From Natronomonas gomsonensis (GTDB lineage: Archaea > Halobacteriota > Halobacteria > Halobacteriales > Haloarculaceae): 64,000 bases of DNA. Positions 1-7,533 of this stretch are shown here, in pieces. The stretch lies in contig NZ_JACAWU010000001.1 of assembly GCF_013391635.1 (NCBI RefSeq), positions 806,001 to 870,000 on the forward strand, given 5' to 3'. Below the pieces are notes generated by a model. That model ran no database searches. It saw only the letters and a program-made list of their open reading frames with translations, and was not told the DNA's origin. A program made the position numbers and the translations under genes. Numbering within the stretch: the first letter of the stretch is position 1; the number at the start of each line of letters is the position of its first letter.

Positions 1-1
1 G

Positions 2-886
2 CCGGGGAGCGAACGGCTCGAAACGGCCCAAACGCTCGACGTGGGCGTCACCGGGCCGGAGTGCAACGCCGCGGCGGCGGCGGGCCGAGTCGGAGCGGAA
101 CCGGTGTGGCTCTCGCGACTTCCGTCGGGACCGCTCGGTGCTCGCGTCGAGGGCGAACTCCGTGGCCACGGCGTCGAAGTCGTCGCCGACAGCGCCACGG
201 GTCGACAGGGGCTGACGTTCTTCGAGCGCGGCCGCACGCCGCGTCCGGACGCCCGCATCGACGACATCGGGAACGCGGTCGTCGAGGGGCTGACGATGGA
301 TTCGATTCCGACCGACCGCGTGGAGGCCGCCGACACCGCCTACGTCACCGCCGCGACGCCGCGGGCGTCGACGGGGCTGGCCGGTGCGACCGCGAAGTTC
401 CTCAAGACCGCAAGCGACGCGGGCGCGAGGACAGCACTCGGCGTTTTGGACACTCGAGGGTGGCGCGACCTCGACTCCGCACGGGAGACCCTGGAGGGAC
501 TGTTGCCCGCCGTCGACGTGCTGGTCGGCACTGCAGACGCCGTCGAGGCGGTGTTCGACCGGGGCGGCGAACCCTCGAAAGTGACCCACGCGCTGGCGTC
601 GTCCCACGACCTCGAGACGGTGGCGTTGTGTCGGACATCCGACGCCGCAGTGTGGCACGACTCGACGGTTCACGGCTTCGAGCGGCCCGAGGTCGATTCG
701 GTCGACGCGACCGGCGCCGTCGACGCCTTCGCCGGCGCCTTCCTCGCCGGTCTCGACGGCGGAGTCAAGGCTGCATTGCGACGGGGTATCGCCGCCGACG
801 CGCTCGTCAGGACGACGCCCGAGGCGCTGCCGACGTTCTCTAGTGACGAAGTCGAGGCCGTCGCGGAGACGCTCGAACGAACCTAA
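2..886 (+). CDS. PfkB/ribokinase-family sugar kinase, 5' partial
   Basis: The frame is open from the first bases of the window, so the N-terminus lies upstream; a GTG at 41 is possible but would remove the front of the sugar-binding lid. About 295 codons remain. The PfkB signature is near the C-terminus (VDATGAVDAFAGAFLAG), followed by the usual small alanine-rich helix. PfkB kinases transfer phosphate from ATP to a sugar or sugar acid; haloarchaeal relatives include 2-keto-3-deoxygluconate kinase, but substrate is not readable here. The anion-hole motif, normally GAGD, is GAVD, with the catalytic Asp kept. The next gene converges on it with a 3-bp gap, so this is the last gene of its transcript. 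Confidence 0.8.
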   Translation, partial: PGSERLETAQTLDVGVTGPECNAAAAAGRVGAEPVWLSRLPSGPLGARVEGELRGHGVEVVADSATGRQGLTFFERGRTPRPDARIDDIGNAVVEGLTMDSIPTDRVEAADTAYVTAATPRASTGLAGATAKFLKTASDAGARTALGVLDTRGWRDLDSARETLEGLLPAVDVLVGTADAVEAVFDRGGEPSKVTHALASSHDLETVALCRTSDAAVWHDSTVHGFERPEVDSVDATGAVDAFAGAFLAGLDGGVKAALRRGIAADALVRTTPEALPTFSSDEVEAVAETLERT

Positions 887-889
887 TCG

Positions 890-2374
890 TCAGTCGTCGG
901 CGACTTCCAGCCCGCCGGGGGCCTCCACGTCGTCGGGGTCGACGACGCTGTCAGTCCAGGTCCCGCGGAGGAACCACGCGCCGGTGGTCAGCGCCGAGGC
1001 CACGAAGGAGATGGCGACGGCGTACCAGACACCGACGACGCCCCACCCGAGCACGGTCAGGAAGACGAAGGAAAGCGGGATGCGGAACAGCCACAACTCC
1101 TGGACGGAGAGCAACATCGCCGCTCGGGTCGATCCCGATCCCCGGAATCCGCCCAACACGACCTGAAACACGCCGAGGAAGACGTAGGCGGGGCCGGCGA
1201 TGCGGATGTAGGCGGCGCCGTACTCGATGACGGTTCCCGCGGCGGCGTCGCCGGGTGGGAGGAAGACGCCGGTTATCGCTTCGGCGAAGGGGTATGCGGC
1301 CGCGACGAGGACGAAAAAGGCCCCGGCGACGGTCGCACTCGCGAGGAAGACGGCCCGTTTCGCCCGGTCGGTGTGGCCGGCGCCGAGGTTCTGGCCGACG
1401 ACGGTTTCGGTGCCACGGGCGAAGCCGAGTGCCGGCAGGAACAGCAGCGACGCGAGGCGGTTGACGATGCCGTAGGCGGCGACGGCGTCGTCGCCGGCGA
1501 GGGCGATGATAGCCGTCATCGCGGCGATGCCGCCCGAGCGGAGCCCCTGTTCGGCGCCGATGGGAGCTCCCACGTCGAGGATTTTGCGAACGGTCTCCCG
1601 TCGGAGCAGGAAGTCCGAAAGCTCCGGCGAGAGTCCCACGTCGCCGAACAAAAGCAGGTACAGCCCGATTACCGCCGGGAAGAAGCGGGCGACGACGGTG
1701 GCGATAGCCGCGCCCTTGACGCCGTAGCCCTCGAAGCCGGTCAGCGCGAACAGCGTCGTCTGGAGGGACTCGGTTCCCGTCCACGCGAACATCGGGTTGT
1801 CGACGAACCCCAAGACGAGAAACGGGTCCAAGGCGACGTTGAGCGCGACGCTACCGGCCATGAGGTACAGCGGCGTCCTCGTGTCGCCCCACCCGCGCAT
1901 GAGCGCGTCGAAGATGAAGAACCAGAACATGAAGATGACGCCGAGGAAGACGACTCTGGTGTAGTCGGTGGCGTAGGTGTGAGCGGCGGTGCCGGGGGTC
2001 GCACCGACGACGGCGAGCAGATACGGCGCCGAGAGGTAGCCGGCGGCGGCGAAAACTATTGCGACGACGGAGACGAACGAGACGGTCTGTCCGGCGACGT
2101 GGTGTGACTGCCGGAAGTCGCCCGAGCCCTTGTGTTGGGAGACGAGGACGGTCCCGGCGACGGTGAGGCCGCCACCGACGCTCACCATCAGGAAGACGAT
2201 GGCCCACGCGTACGACAGCGCGGCGACGGCGTCGGCGCCCAACTGGCCGACCCAGAAGGTGTCGGCGAGGTTGTAGCCGACCTGCAGGACCTGTGCGGCG
2301 ACGATGGGGGCCGAGAGGACGACGAGCGGCTTGAACAGCTCGCCGTCGGTGACGTTGACTGACCGGTCTCTCAC
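890..2374 (-). CDS. MATE-family multidrug efflux transporter
   Basis: A 494-residue polytopic membrane protein with the length and two-fold repeated 12-helix pattern of MATE (NorM/DinF) exporters, which expel cationic drugs or metabolites using H+ or Na+ gradients. Typical stretches include FKPLVVLSAPIVAAQVLQ at the N-terminus and GWGDTRTPLYLMAGSVALN mid-protein. I chose a GTG start at 2374 that overlaps the stop of the upstream TetR gene (GTGA overlap); the longer open frame upstream is antisense/shadow sequence over the TetR gene. Regulator and pump form one two-gene operon, so the TetR protein very likely represses this exporter. Confidence 0.9.
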   Translation of the reverse strand: MRDRSVNVTDGELFKPLVVLSAPIVAAQVLQVGYNLADTFWVGQLGADAVAALSYAWAIVFLMVSVGGGLTVAGTVLVSQHKGSGDFRQSHHVAGQTVSFVSVVAIVFAAAGYLSAPYLLAVVGATPGTAAHTYATDYTRVVFLGVIFMFWFFIFDALMRGWGDTRTPLYLMAGSVALNVALDPFLVLGFVDNPMFAWTGTESLQTTLFALTGFEGYGVKGAAIATVVARFFPAVIGLYLLLFGDVGLSPELSDFLLRRETVRKILDVGAPIGAEQGLRSGGIAAMTAIIALAGDDAVAAYGIVNRLASLLFLPALGFARGTETVVGQNLGAGHTDRAKRAVFLASATVAGAFFVLVAAAYPFAEAITGVFLPPGDAAAGTVIEYGAAYIRIAGPAYVFLGVFQVVLGGFRGSGSTRAAMLLSVQELWLFRIPLSFVFLTVLGWGVVGVWYAVAISFVASALTTGAWFLRGTWTDSVVDPDDVEAPGGLEVADD

Positions 2375-2958
2375 TCGACCACCAGCCAGCCGTCGACGAG
2401 GTCCTCGACGAGCGAATCGTGGACGGCCTCGATGGCGTCGTCGTCGCCCAGCGTGACCCACCGAATCCGTGCGCCCTGAATCGCCGCGAGCACGTGGGCG
2501 GCGGTCCGACGGGCGTCGACCTCGCGGAACGTACCGTTCTCGATGCCACGCTCGATGACCGCGGTCACGGTCGCGTGTACCTGTGCGTCGTTTTCGGCCA
2601 ACTGCGCCCGGAAGGCGTCGTTGTGCGGCGCCTGCGCTCGGAGCTCCAACAGCGCGGTGTGGAACGCCCGGTGGTCGGCCCGGGTGCGGTCGTCGCCGAA
2701 GCAGAACAGCTCGACCAGATCGACGAGTTGCTCGCGGGAGTCCTCGTCGGACGGCGAGACGCGCTCTTCGAACTTCTCGATGAGGTGTGCCAGAAGCGCG
2801 ACCAGCAGGTCCTCCTTCGTGTCGAAGTGATAGTGCAACAGCGACTTGCTGCAGTCGCACTCGTCGGCGATGTCCTGCATCGTCAGCGAGGCGTACCCGT
2901 GTTCACAGAGGGCTCGATAGGTCGCCTCCATGATTCGGTCACGCGTCTCTTCAACCAT
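2371..2958 (-). CDS. TetR/AcrR-family transcriptional repressor
   Basis: A 195-residue TetR regulator. The N-terminal helix-turn-helix is clear (residues about 25-50: TMQDIADECDCSKSLLHYHF), followed by a helical ligand-binding domain without strong similarity I can name. It is the first gene of an operon with the MATE exporter, overlapping it by 4 bp. An 18-bp perfect palindrome lies 3 bp upstream of the ATG, where a dimer would cover the transcription start, so autorepression and pump repression are likely. The inducer is probably a pump substrate (inference). Confidence 0.92.
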   Translation of the reverse strand: MVEETRDRIMEATYRALCEHGYASLTMQDIADECDCSKSLLHYHFDTKEDLLVALLAHLIEKFEERVSPSDEDSREQLVDLVELFCFGDDRTRADHRAFHTALLELRAQAPHNDAFRAQLAENDAQVHATVTAVIERGIENGTFREVDARRTAAHVLAAIQGARIRWVTLGDDDAIEAVHDSLVEDLVDGWLVVE

Positions 2959-2961
2959 TAT

Positions 2962-2979
2962 TGACTGACTAGTCAGTCA
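2962..2979. promoter_or_regulatory. TetR operator: 18-bp perfect palindrome
   Basis: TGACTGACTAGTCAGTCA reads identically on both strands. It sits just upstream of the TetR ATG (2958), with an ATTAAAG TATA-like box on the minus strand at about 2982-2989. Position and symmetry fit a TetR dimer operator overlapping the start of transcription. Confidence 0.8.
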
Positions 2980-3065
2980 GACACTTTAATGGTTGCGGCT
3001 CACGCCCGGTATCCGCCGCGTTCGGCCCGCAGCGCCCGTGGTAATATGACCCACAAGCGGCCACG

Positions 3066-3073
3066 AAATTTAT
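3066..3073 (+). promoter_or_regulatory. TATA box of surface protein gene 1
   Basis: AAATTTAT lies about 33 bp upstream of the ATG at 3104, consistent with a haloarchaeal promoter giving a leaderless or nearly leaderless mRNA. Confidence 0.5.
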
Positions 3074-3103
3074 GTCGGCCCATGAACTCTCCACCAGTTG
3101 CAA

Positions 3104-4306
3104 ATGAAATTCAGAGCAACACTACTGTCGGCGCTGTTGGTCGTCTCCCTCGTGGGGGCGGCCGCCGCGCCCGCAGCAGCGACTCAGGAAGGCGAGGCCT
3201 ACAGCGGGAGCCACGTCGAGTTCCAGACGCAGAACAGCGCAGTGGCCGGCTATGCGGTCAACGACGCGATTATCGTCGAGAACGTGAGCGTCCAGTCCTC
3301 GGAGGAGGCGCGTAGTCAGGCCGGTCTCGGTGCCGACGCCGGACTGTCGACGGCGACGGAGTTCAGCGGTGCGGGACTCCAACTCGCCTCCCAGACGAGT
3401 CTGAGCGCGACGGTCAGCGTCGAGAGCGGTGCGGAGATGCAGGCCCACGACAACTCCCGGGGTATCTTCCAGGTGCGCGCCAACGATGGCGCTCAGATGG
3501 TCCACGCCAACCTCAGCAGCGACGCGGAGGCCGAATCCGAGAGCGACGAACGGGTCGTCGTGACCAAGGAGGACGGCAGTCAGGGGACGTTCATCGTCGT
3601 CGGCGACGGTGAGGTCGTCGTCAACGAAGAGGGCAACGTCACCGCCGAAGTCGAAGAAGGGAGCCAACTCGTCTACCGACAGTACGACGACGGCGAACGC
3701 TCTGACGACGACGAACAACAAGAGCGGATGATTCAGAACGGCACTGCGACCGCCGAGGTGTTCGTCGAGTCCGCCGCCGAGAGCGGCCAGGACAGTGCCG
3801 ACGACGGCGAGGACAGCGCAGAGGACGGTTCCGACGAGGGTGAAGAGGCCGCCGCGAGCGTCGTCGAGTACGGTCAGGCCACCACCGTCGAGGTGACCAG
3901 CCGAAGCGAGAACACCATCAACATGACCGCCGAGCGCTCCCAGAGCGAGGGGAAGGTCGTCCTCGCGACGGTCTCCGACGAGGCCTTCTCCAGCGCCGAG
4001 GACGTCGAAGTCCTCGTCGACGGTGAGGCCGCCGCACAGGCCGACTCTTACAGCGAAGTCGAACAGGCCGCACAGGGCGGCGACAACTCGGCGTACTACG
4101 TCTCTCAGTCCTCGAGCGCCGAGGCGTTCCGTGCGACCGACGTCGCAATCGGTGTCAACCACTTCTCCGAGCGTGACGTGTCGATGCAGAGCGACGGCGG
4201 AAGCGGCGACGACGGCGGGATGACCGGCGGCGACGGTGCCGGCTTCGGCGTCTTCGCGGCCGTGGCCGCCCTCGGTGCGGCCCTGCTAGCGACCCGCCGA
4301 CTGTAA
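3104..4306 (+). CDS. secreted cell-surface protein with PGF-CTERM-like tail (paralogue 1)
   Basis: A 400-residue acidic exported protein. It has a Sec-type signal peptide (hydrophobic stretch LLSALLVVSLVGAAAAPAAA, cleavage likely after the Ala run), a Ser/Glu/Asp-rich ectodomain with several N-x-S/T glycosylation sequons, an Asp/Glu/Gly linker (residues about 220-255), and a C-terminal GAGFG + hydrophobic helix + ATRRL tail. That tail matches the PGF-CTERM sorting architecture except that the tripeptide is AGF. The start is the ATG at 3104; an in-frame TTG two codons upstream is less likely. No enzymatic domain is visible. The next gene is a close paralogue, so this is a tandem duplication. 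Confidence 0.8.
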   Translation: MKFRATLLSALLVVSLVGAAAAPAAATQEGEAYSGSHVEFQTQNSAVAGYAVNDAIIVENVSVQSSEEARSQAGLGADAGLSTATEFSGAGLQLASQTSLSATVSVESGAEMQAHDNSRGIFQVRANDGAQMVHANLSSDAEAESESDERVVVTKEDGSQGTFIVVGDGEVVVNEEGNVTAEVEEGSQLVYRQYDDGERSDDDEQQERMIQNGTATAEVFVESAAESGQDSADDGEDSAEDGSDEGEEAAASVVEYGQATTVEVTSRSENTINMTAERSQSEGKVVLATVSDEAFSSAEDVEVLVDGEAAAQADSYSEVEQAAQGGDNSAYYVSQSSSAEAFRATDVAIGVNHFSERDVSMQSDGGSGDDGGMTGGDGAGFGVFAAVAALGAALLATRRL

Positions 4307-4338
4307 CGCGGCGTCGAAACGTATCGTTCGGCCAAGAA

Positions 4339-4350
4339 GTTTATTTTTAC
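4339..4350 (+). promoter_or_regulatory. TATA box of surface protein gene 2
   Basis: GTTTATTTTTAC is centred about 27 bp upstream of the ATG at 4370, which predicts a leaderless transcript independent of the upstream paralogue. Confidence 0.65.
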
Positions 4351-4369
4351 GCGGTGATTTCCGCCCGAT

Positions 4370-5590
4370 ATGCGACACAGAGCAGTGTTGCTGTCGGCGC
4401 TTTTAGTCGTCTCCCTCGTGGGGGCGGCTGCTGCGCCCGCAGCGGCACAGTCCACCGACGCGGAAGGTGAAGCGTACGCCGGAAGCCACGTCCAGTTCAA
4501 CACGACCGGCAGCGCCGTCTCGAACTACGCGGTCGGCGATGCGGTTATCGTCGAGAACGTGAGCGTCCAGTCCTCGGAGGAGGCGCGAAGTCAGGCCGGT
4601 CTCGGCCTCGACGTGGGGCTCTCGGCCGCGACTTCGATTGTCGGTTCGGCCGTCGAGACCCGAACCGAGGCCGACGCCAGCGTCCGCCTCGGCTTCGAGA
4701 GCGGCGCGGCGATGCAGGCCCACGACAACGCCCGCGGTATCTTCCAGGTACAGGCCAACGACAGCGCCCAGATGGTGCAGGCGAACCTCTCGAACGACGC
4801 GGAGGCCGAATCCGAGAGCGACGAACGAGTCGTCGTGACGAAAGACGACGGCAACCAGGGGGCGTTCATCGTCGTCGGTGACGGCGAAGTCGTCGTCAAC
4901 GAGGAGGGCAACGTCACGGCCGAAGTCGAGGAGGGAAGTCAACTCGTCTACCGACAGTACGACGGCGATGGTGAGCGCTCCGAGGACGACGACGAGCAGG
5001 AACGGATGATTCAGAACGGCACCGCCACCGCCGAGGTGTACCTCCAGGAGTCGGCGGAGACGGGCGAAGAGGCCGGCGCGGCCACCGCCAGCGTCGTCGA
5101 GTACGGCCAGGACACCGCCATCGAGGTCGAAAGCCAGAGCCGCGAGGAGGTCAACATGACCGTCGAGCGCACCCAGAGCCAAGGGAAGGTCGTGTTGACG
5201 AGCGTCTCGGAGTCCGCCTTCGACAACGCCGAGGACATCGAGGTGTTCGTCGACGGCGAGGCGGCCGCACAGGCCGACTCCTACAGCGAAGTCGAGCAGT
5301 CCGCGATGGAAGGCGACGAACCGCGCTACTACGTCTCTCAGTCGTCGAGCGCCGAAGCGACGGCGAACGTCGCCATCGGTATCGACCACTTCTCGGAACG
5401 CGCGGTGTCGATGCAGAGCGCCCAGGAGGACACATCCACGGCGACTGAATCGGACGCTGCAACCGAAACCGACAGCGCCGACGGAAGCGACACCGCGACC
5501 GAGGAAACCACCGGTGACGGCGCCGGCTTCGGCGCGCTCGCGGCTCTTGCGGCGCTGGGGTCGGCACTCCTCGCCGCCCGCCGGCTGTAA
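4370..5590 (+). CDS. secreted cell-surface protein with PGF-CTERM-like tail (paralogue 2)
   Basis: A 406-residue paralogue of the preceding gene, collinear over most of its length. The signal-peptide core is essentially identical, as are blocks such as SVQSSEEARSQAGLG, AMQAHDN, and IVVGDGEVVVNEEGNVTAEV. The acidic linker is shorter, and a Thr/Asp/Glu-rich stalk (residues about 350-385), typical of O-glycosylated wall-spanning segments, precedes a GAGFG + hydrophobic + AARRL tail. As in paralogue 1, the expected PGF tripeptide is AGF. Function is unknown. It probably presents an unstructured or beta-rich domain on the S-layer surface (inference from architecture only). Confidence 0.8.
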   Translation: MRHRAVLLSALLVVSLVGAAAAPAAAQSTDAEGEAYAGSHVQFNTTGSAVSNYAVGDAVIVENVSVQSSEEARSQAGLGLDVGLSAATSIVGSAVETRTEADASVRLGFESGAAMQAHDNARGIFQVQANDSAQMVQANLSNDAEAESESDERVVVTKDDGNQGAFIVVGDGEVVVNEEGNVTAEVEEGSQLVYRQYDGDGERSEDDDEQERMIQNGTATAEVYLQESAETGEEAGAATASVVEYGQDTAIEVESQSREEVNMTVERTQSQGKVVLTSVSESAFDNAEDIEVFVDGEAAAQADSYSEVEQSAMEGDEPRYYVSQSSSAEATANVAIGIDHFSERAVSMQSAQEDTSTATESDAATETDSADGSDTATEETTGDGAGFGALAALAALGSALLAARRL

Positions 5591-5593
5591 CCT

Positions 5594-5628
5594 CTTAGTT
5601 CGTTAGCACTTTAGCCGGCGAAACTAAG
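5594..5628. repeat. 7-bp inverted repeat overlapping a promoter
   Basis: CTTAGTT (5594-5600) and AACTAAG (5622-5628) form a dyad with a 21-bp spacer between the two surface-protein genes. The right arm overlaps the best TATA-like position for the gene starting at 5652. It could be a weak terminator stem for the upstream gene or an operator. Confidence 0.35.
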
Positions 5629-5651
5629 TGCCGACCTGTTGTTGTAACTGT

Positions 5652-6860
5652 ATGCGAAATACGTTACGTGTTCTCATCGCACTCTCGATGGTGGGATGGC
5701 TCCTCGCCGGTGCGGTCGGCGGGGCGGCCGCTCAATCGGAGTCGCAGGTGACCCTGACCGTGTCGGTCGTCGACCAGGCCGACGCCTCCATCGGCGGTGC
5801 GACCATCACCGCGAGTTGGGAGGGCGGTGAACGGACCGCGACGACGGCGAGCAACGGGCGAGCGTTCGTCGACGTTCCCGAGGACGAGACCGTCGAACTC
5901 GACGTAGAACACGAAGAGTACGTCCGGAACCACCCGCTCGTCATCGAGGAGGCGACCGAGCGCGACGTGACGCTTCGAGTCTCCGAGAAGGGCAACGCGA
6001 CAGTGACGGTGACCGACGCCAGCGACCAGGCGCTTCAGGACACACGCGTCGAGTTCCGACGCGACGGCCAAACCGCCGCGGAGGGGTGGACCGACGAGGA
6101 CGGGACGTTCTCGACGGACACCATCGAACAGGGCGAGTACAGAATCGCCGTCGTCAAGCCCGGCTACTACCGCGAGACGAGTACCGAGGACGTCGGCGTC
6201 GACACGCCAGTGTCGTTCACCCTAGAGCGTGGCAGCGTCAACTTCGAGGTGAGCGTCGTCGACGACCACTTCGAAGAGCCACAGGAACTCGACGACGTTC
6301 GGGTCTCGGTCGCCGCCGAGAACTTCGAGGCGAGCGTCCGCAGTTCCGGCGGCACCGCCTCGCTGTCGGTGCCCGTCAACACACGATACAACGTGACGGT
6401 GAGCAAGGAGGGCTACGTCTCCTCTTCGCGCTCCCTCCGGGTGACCGAAGGCGCCCGCGAAATCGAGATGACGACCCAGCGGGTCCCGACGCTCACCGTC
6501 GAACCGCAGAACACCCGCGTCGTCGTTGGCGAGACGACCCGCGTCAGCGTCCTCAACGCCTACGGCGAACCCGTCGAGGGAGCGACCCTCCAACGGAACA
6601 ACGAGACCGTCGGCGAAACGGACGCTAACGGCGAACTCGTCGTGACCGTCGACTCGGCGGGCGAACAGGAACTCGTCGCGACGAACGGCAGCGTCGAGTC
6701 TGCCCCGGCAATCGTCGAAGGGGTCGACCCCGACGCGACAGAGACGCCGGGGGCCGCGACGGCGACGCCGACGGCCACTGAGGGCGCCGGTCCGGGCTTC
6801 GGAATCGGCGTCGGTATCGCCGCCCTGCTCGCGTTGGGCGTGCTGTTCCGCCGGCGCTGA
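5652..6860 (+). CDS. PGF-CTERM surface protein with repeated carboxypeptidase-regulatory-like domains
   Basis: A 402-residue exported protein starting at the ATG at 5652 (a GTG eight codons upstream would place a Cys-rich stretch before the signal peptide). After the signal peptide come several beta-sandwich repeats of the CarboxypepD-regulatory/PEGA type, each with a pattern like VVDQADASIGGATITA...TASNGRAFVDVPEDETV...VEHEEY. A short Thr/Pro/Ala stalk (TPTATEGAGPGFG) and a C-terminal hydrophobic helix ending FRRR follow. The GPGFG is a true PGF-CTERM signal, so archaeosortase processing and lipid anchoring are expected. It probably binds or spans surface glycans; no catalytic residues are seen. 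Confidence 0.85.
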   Translation: MRNTLRVLIALSMVGWLLAGAVGGAAAQSESQVTLTVSVVDQADASIGGATITASWEGGERTATTASNGRAFVDVPEDETVELDVEHEEYVRNHPLVIEEATERDVTLRVSEKGNATVTVTDASDQALQDTRVEFRRDGQTAAEGWTDEDGTFSTDTIEQGEYRIAVVKPGYYRETSTEDVGVDTPVSFTLERGSVNFEVSVVDDHFEEPQELDDVRVSVAAENFEASVRSSGGTASLSVPVNTRYNVTVSKEGYVSSSRSLRVTEGAREIEMTTQRVPTLTVEPQNTRVVVGETTRVSVLNAYGEPVEGATLQRNNETVGETDANGELVVTVDSAGEQELVATNGSVESAPAIVEGVDPDATETPGAATATPTATEGAGPGFGIGVGIAALLALGVLFRRR

Positions 6861-6879
6861 CCGGCCGTTTCATTTTATC

Positions 6880-6892
6880 GGCTCTGTTGAAA
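6880..6892 (+). repeat. IS6-like terminal inverted repeat, left end
   Basis: GGCTCTGTTGAAA is repeated in inverted orientation at 7495-7507. It resembles IS6-family ends (IS26: GGCACTGTTGCAAA). It is preceded by ATTTTATC, which matches the 8 bp after the right repeat (ATTTCGTC) at 6 of 8 positions, suggesting a decayed target duplication. Confidence 0.5.
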
Positions 6893-6908
6893 CTCTGCCT
6901 GTTAGACA

Positions 6909-7223
6909 CTACTCGCGCCACTTGTGGCCGCACTCGACGCAGGTGAACAGCCGAACCTCGTAGGAGCCGCCCGGCTTCGGCATCATCTCGTAGTAGGCCC
7001 GGTCGCTGTCGCAGTTCTCGGCCGGACAGGGCTCCTGCATCGTCTCGGTGGAGCCTTGGGTTCCGTCGGCTACGGCGGGTGCCCCGTCGTCACGTTGTCC
7101 ATCCTGGGTCGTCATCGCTGCTTCTGCTTGCGAGTCCCGCGGCTCCTCGTTCTCACAGGAGCGACACACCCACGTGTCGCCCTCCGTGTGCATCAGCGAA
7201 CCACACTCCTCACAGAATTGCAT
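6909..7223 (-). CDS. TFS/RpoM-like zinc-ribbon protein lacking the catalytic acidic hairpin
   Basis: A 104-residue relative of archaeal transcription factor S, which resembles TFIIS and RPA12 and normally stimulates transcript cleavage in backtracked RNA polymerase. The N-terminal ribbon uses Cys4, Cys7, Cys20 and Cys23. The C-terminal ribbon has Cys66, Cys71, Cys95 and Cys98 and ends in GHKWRE. Two departures are visible: the first C-terminal knuckle is C-x4-C instead of C-x2-C, and the loop that normally carries the RSADE acidic pair reads MPKPGGS. Cleavage activity is therefore unlikely; an inhibitory or modulatory role is possible. From memory, similar variants occur in other haloarchaea as a second RpoM-like protein. 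The ATG at 7223 has a TATA box 27 bp upstream. Confidence 0.85.
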   Translation of the reverse strand: MQFCEECGSLMHTEGDTWVCRSCENEEPRDSQAEAAMTTQDGQRDDGAPAVADGTQGSTETMQEPCPAENCDSDRAYYEMMPKPGGSYEVRLFTCVECGHKWRE

Positions 7224-7246
7224 ATAACGTAGGAATACACGGTTTC

Positions 7247-7257
7247 GGATATATGTG
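7247..7257 (-). promoter_or_regulatory. TATA box of the TFS-like gene
   Basis: Minus-strand CACATATATCC is centred 27-28 bp upstream of the ATG at 7223, consistent with leaderless transcription. Confidence 0.6.
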
Positions 7258-7491
7258 TTAACTTCCGACTCGTCGTGGCTCTCAGTCAACCGCTCATGCT
7301 GACTGTACTGAGTTGTGCGGGGATACTCGCCGTCGTACGATTACCAGCCGCTCATCGGTATCACGAAACGACACTCTCGGCCGCTGGCCTCGGGATTTCA
7401 GTGGCTCTATTCGGGGATAAGAACACTAGCGGGGTTACCGCGGTAGAGCGGTAGTGTACTTCGCGTTTACTCTCAATCTATCACCTGTTGA

Positions 7492-7507
7492 GGATTTCAA
7501 CAGAGCC
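7492..7507 (-). repeat. IS6-like terminal inverted repeat, right end
   Basis: On the minus strand this reads GGCTCTGTTGAAATCC; its first 13 bases equal the repeat at 6880. With the left copy it would bound a 628-bp segment holding the TFS-like gene. Confidence 0.5.
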
Positions 7508-7533
7508 ATTTCGTCTGGATTCAATAGGTCGGT

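Larger units (their letters stand above)
7224..7533. other. 310-bp intergenic region with an IS-like end
   Basis: The region is non-coding in every frame I can defend. It contains the TFS-like promoter, two further GGCTCT words (7275, 7402) and the right IS6-like repeat at its distal end. I see no transposase remnant. The promoter of the MFS gene at 7534 must lie in or just beyond the right repeat. Confidence 0.5.

Noticed and set aside
2375-2860. An N-terminal extension of the MATE protein by about 160 residues
   Set aside because: It overlaps the TetR gene in another frame, is Arg-rich and non-membrane; the GTGA overlap gives a normal-length MATE protein.
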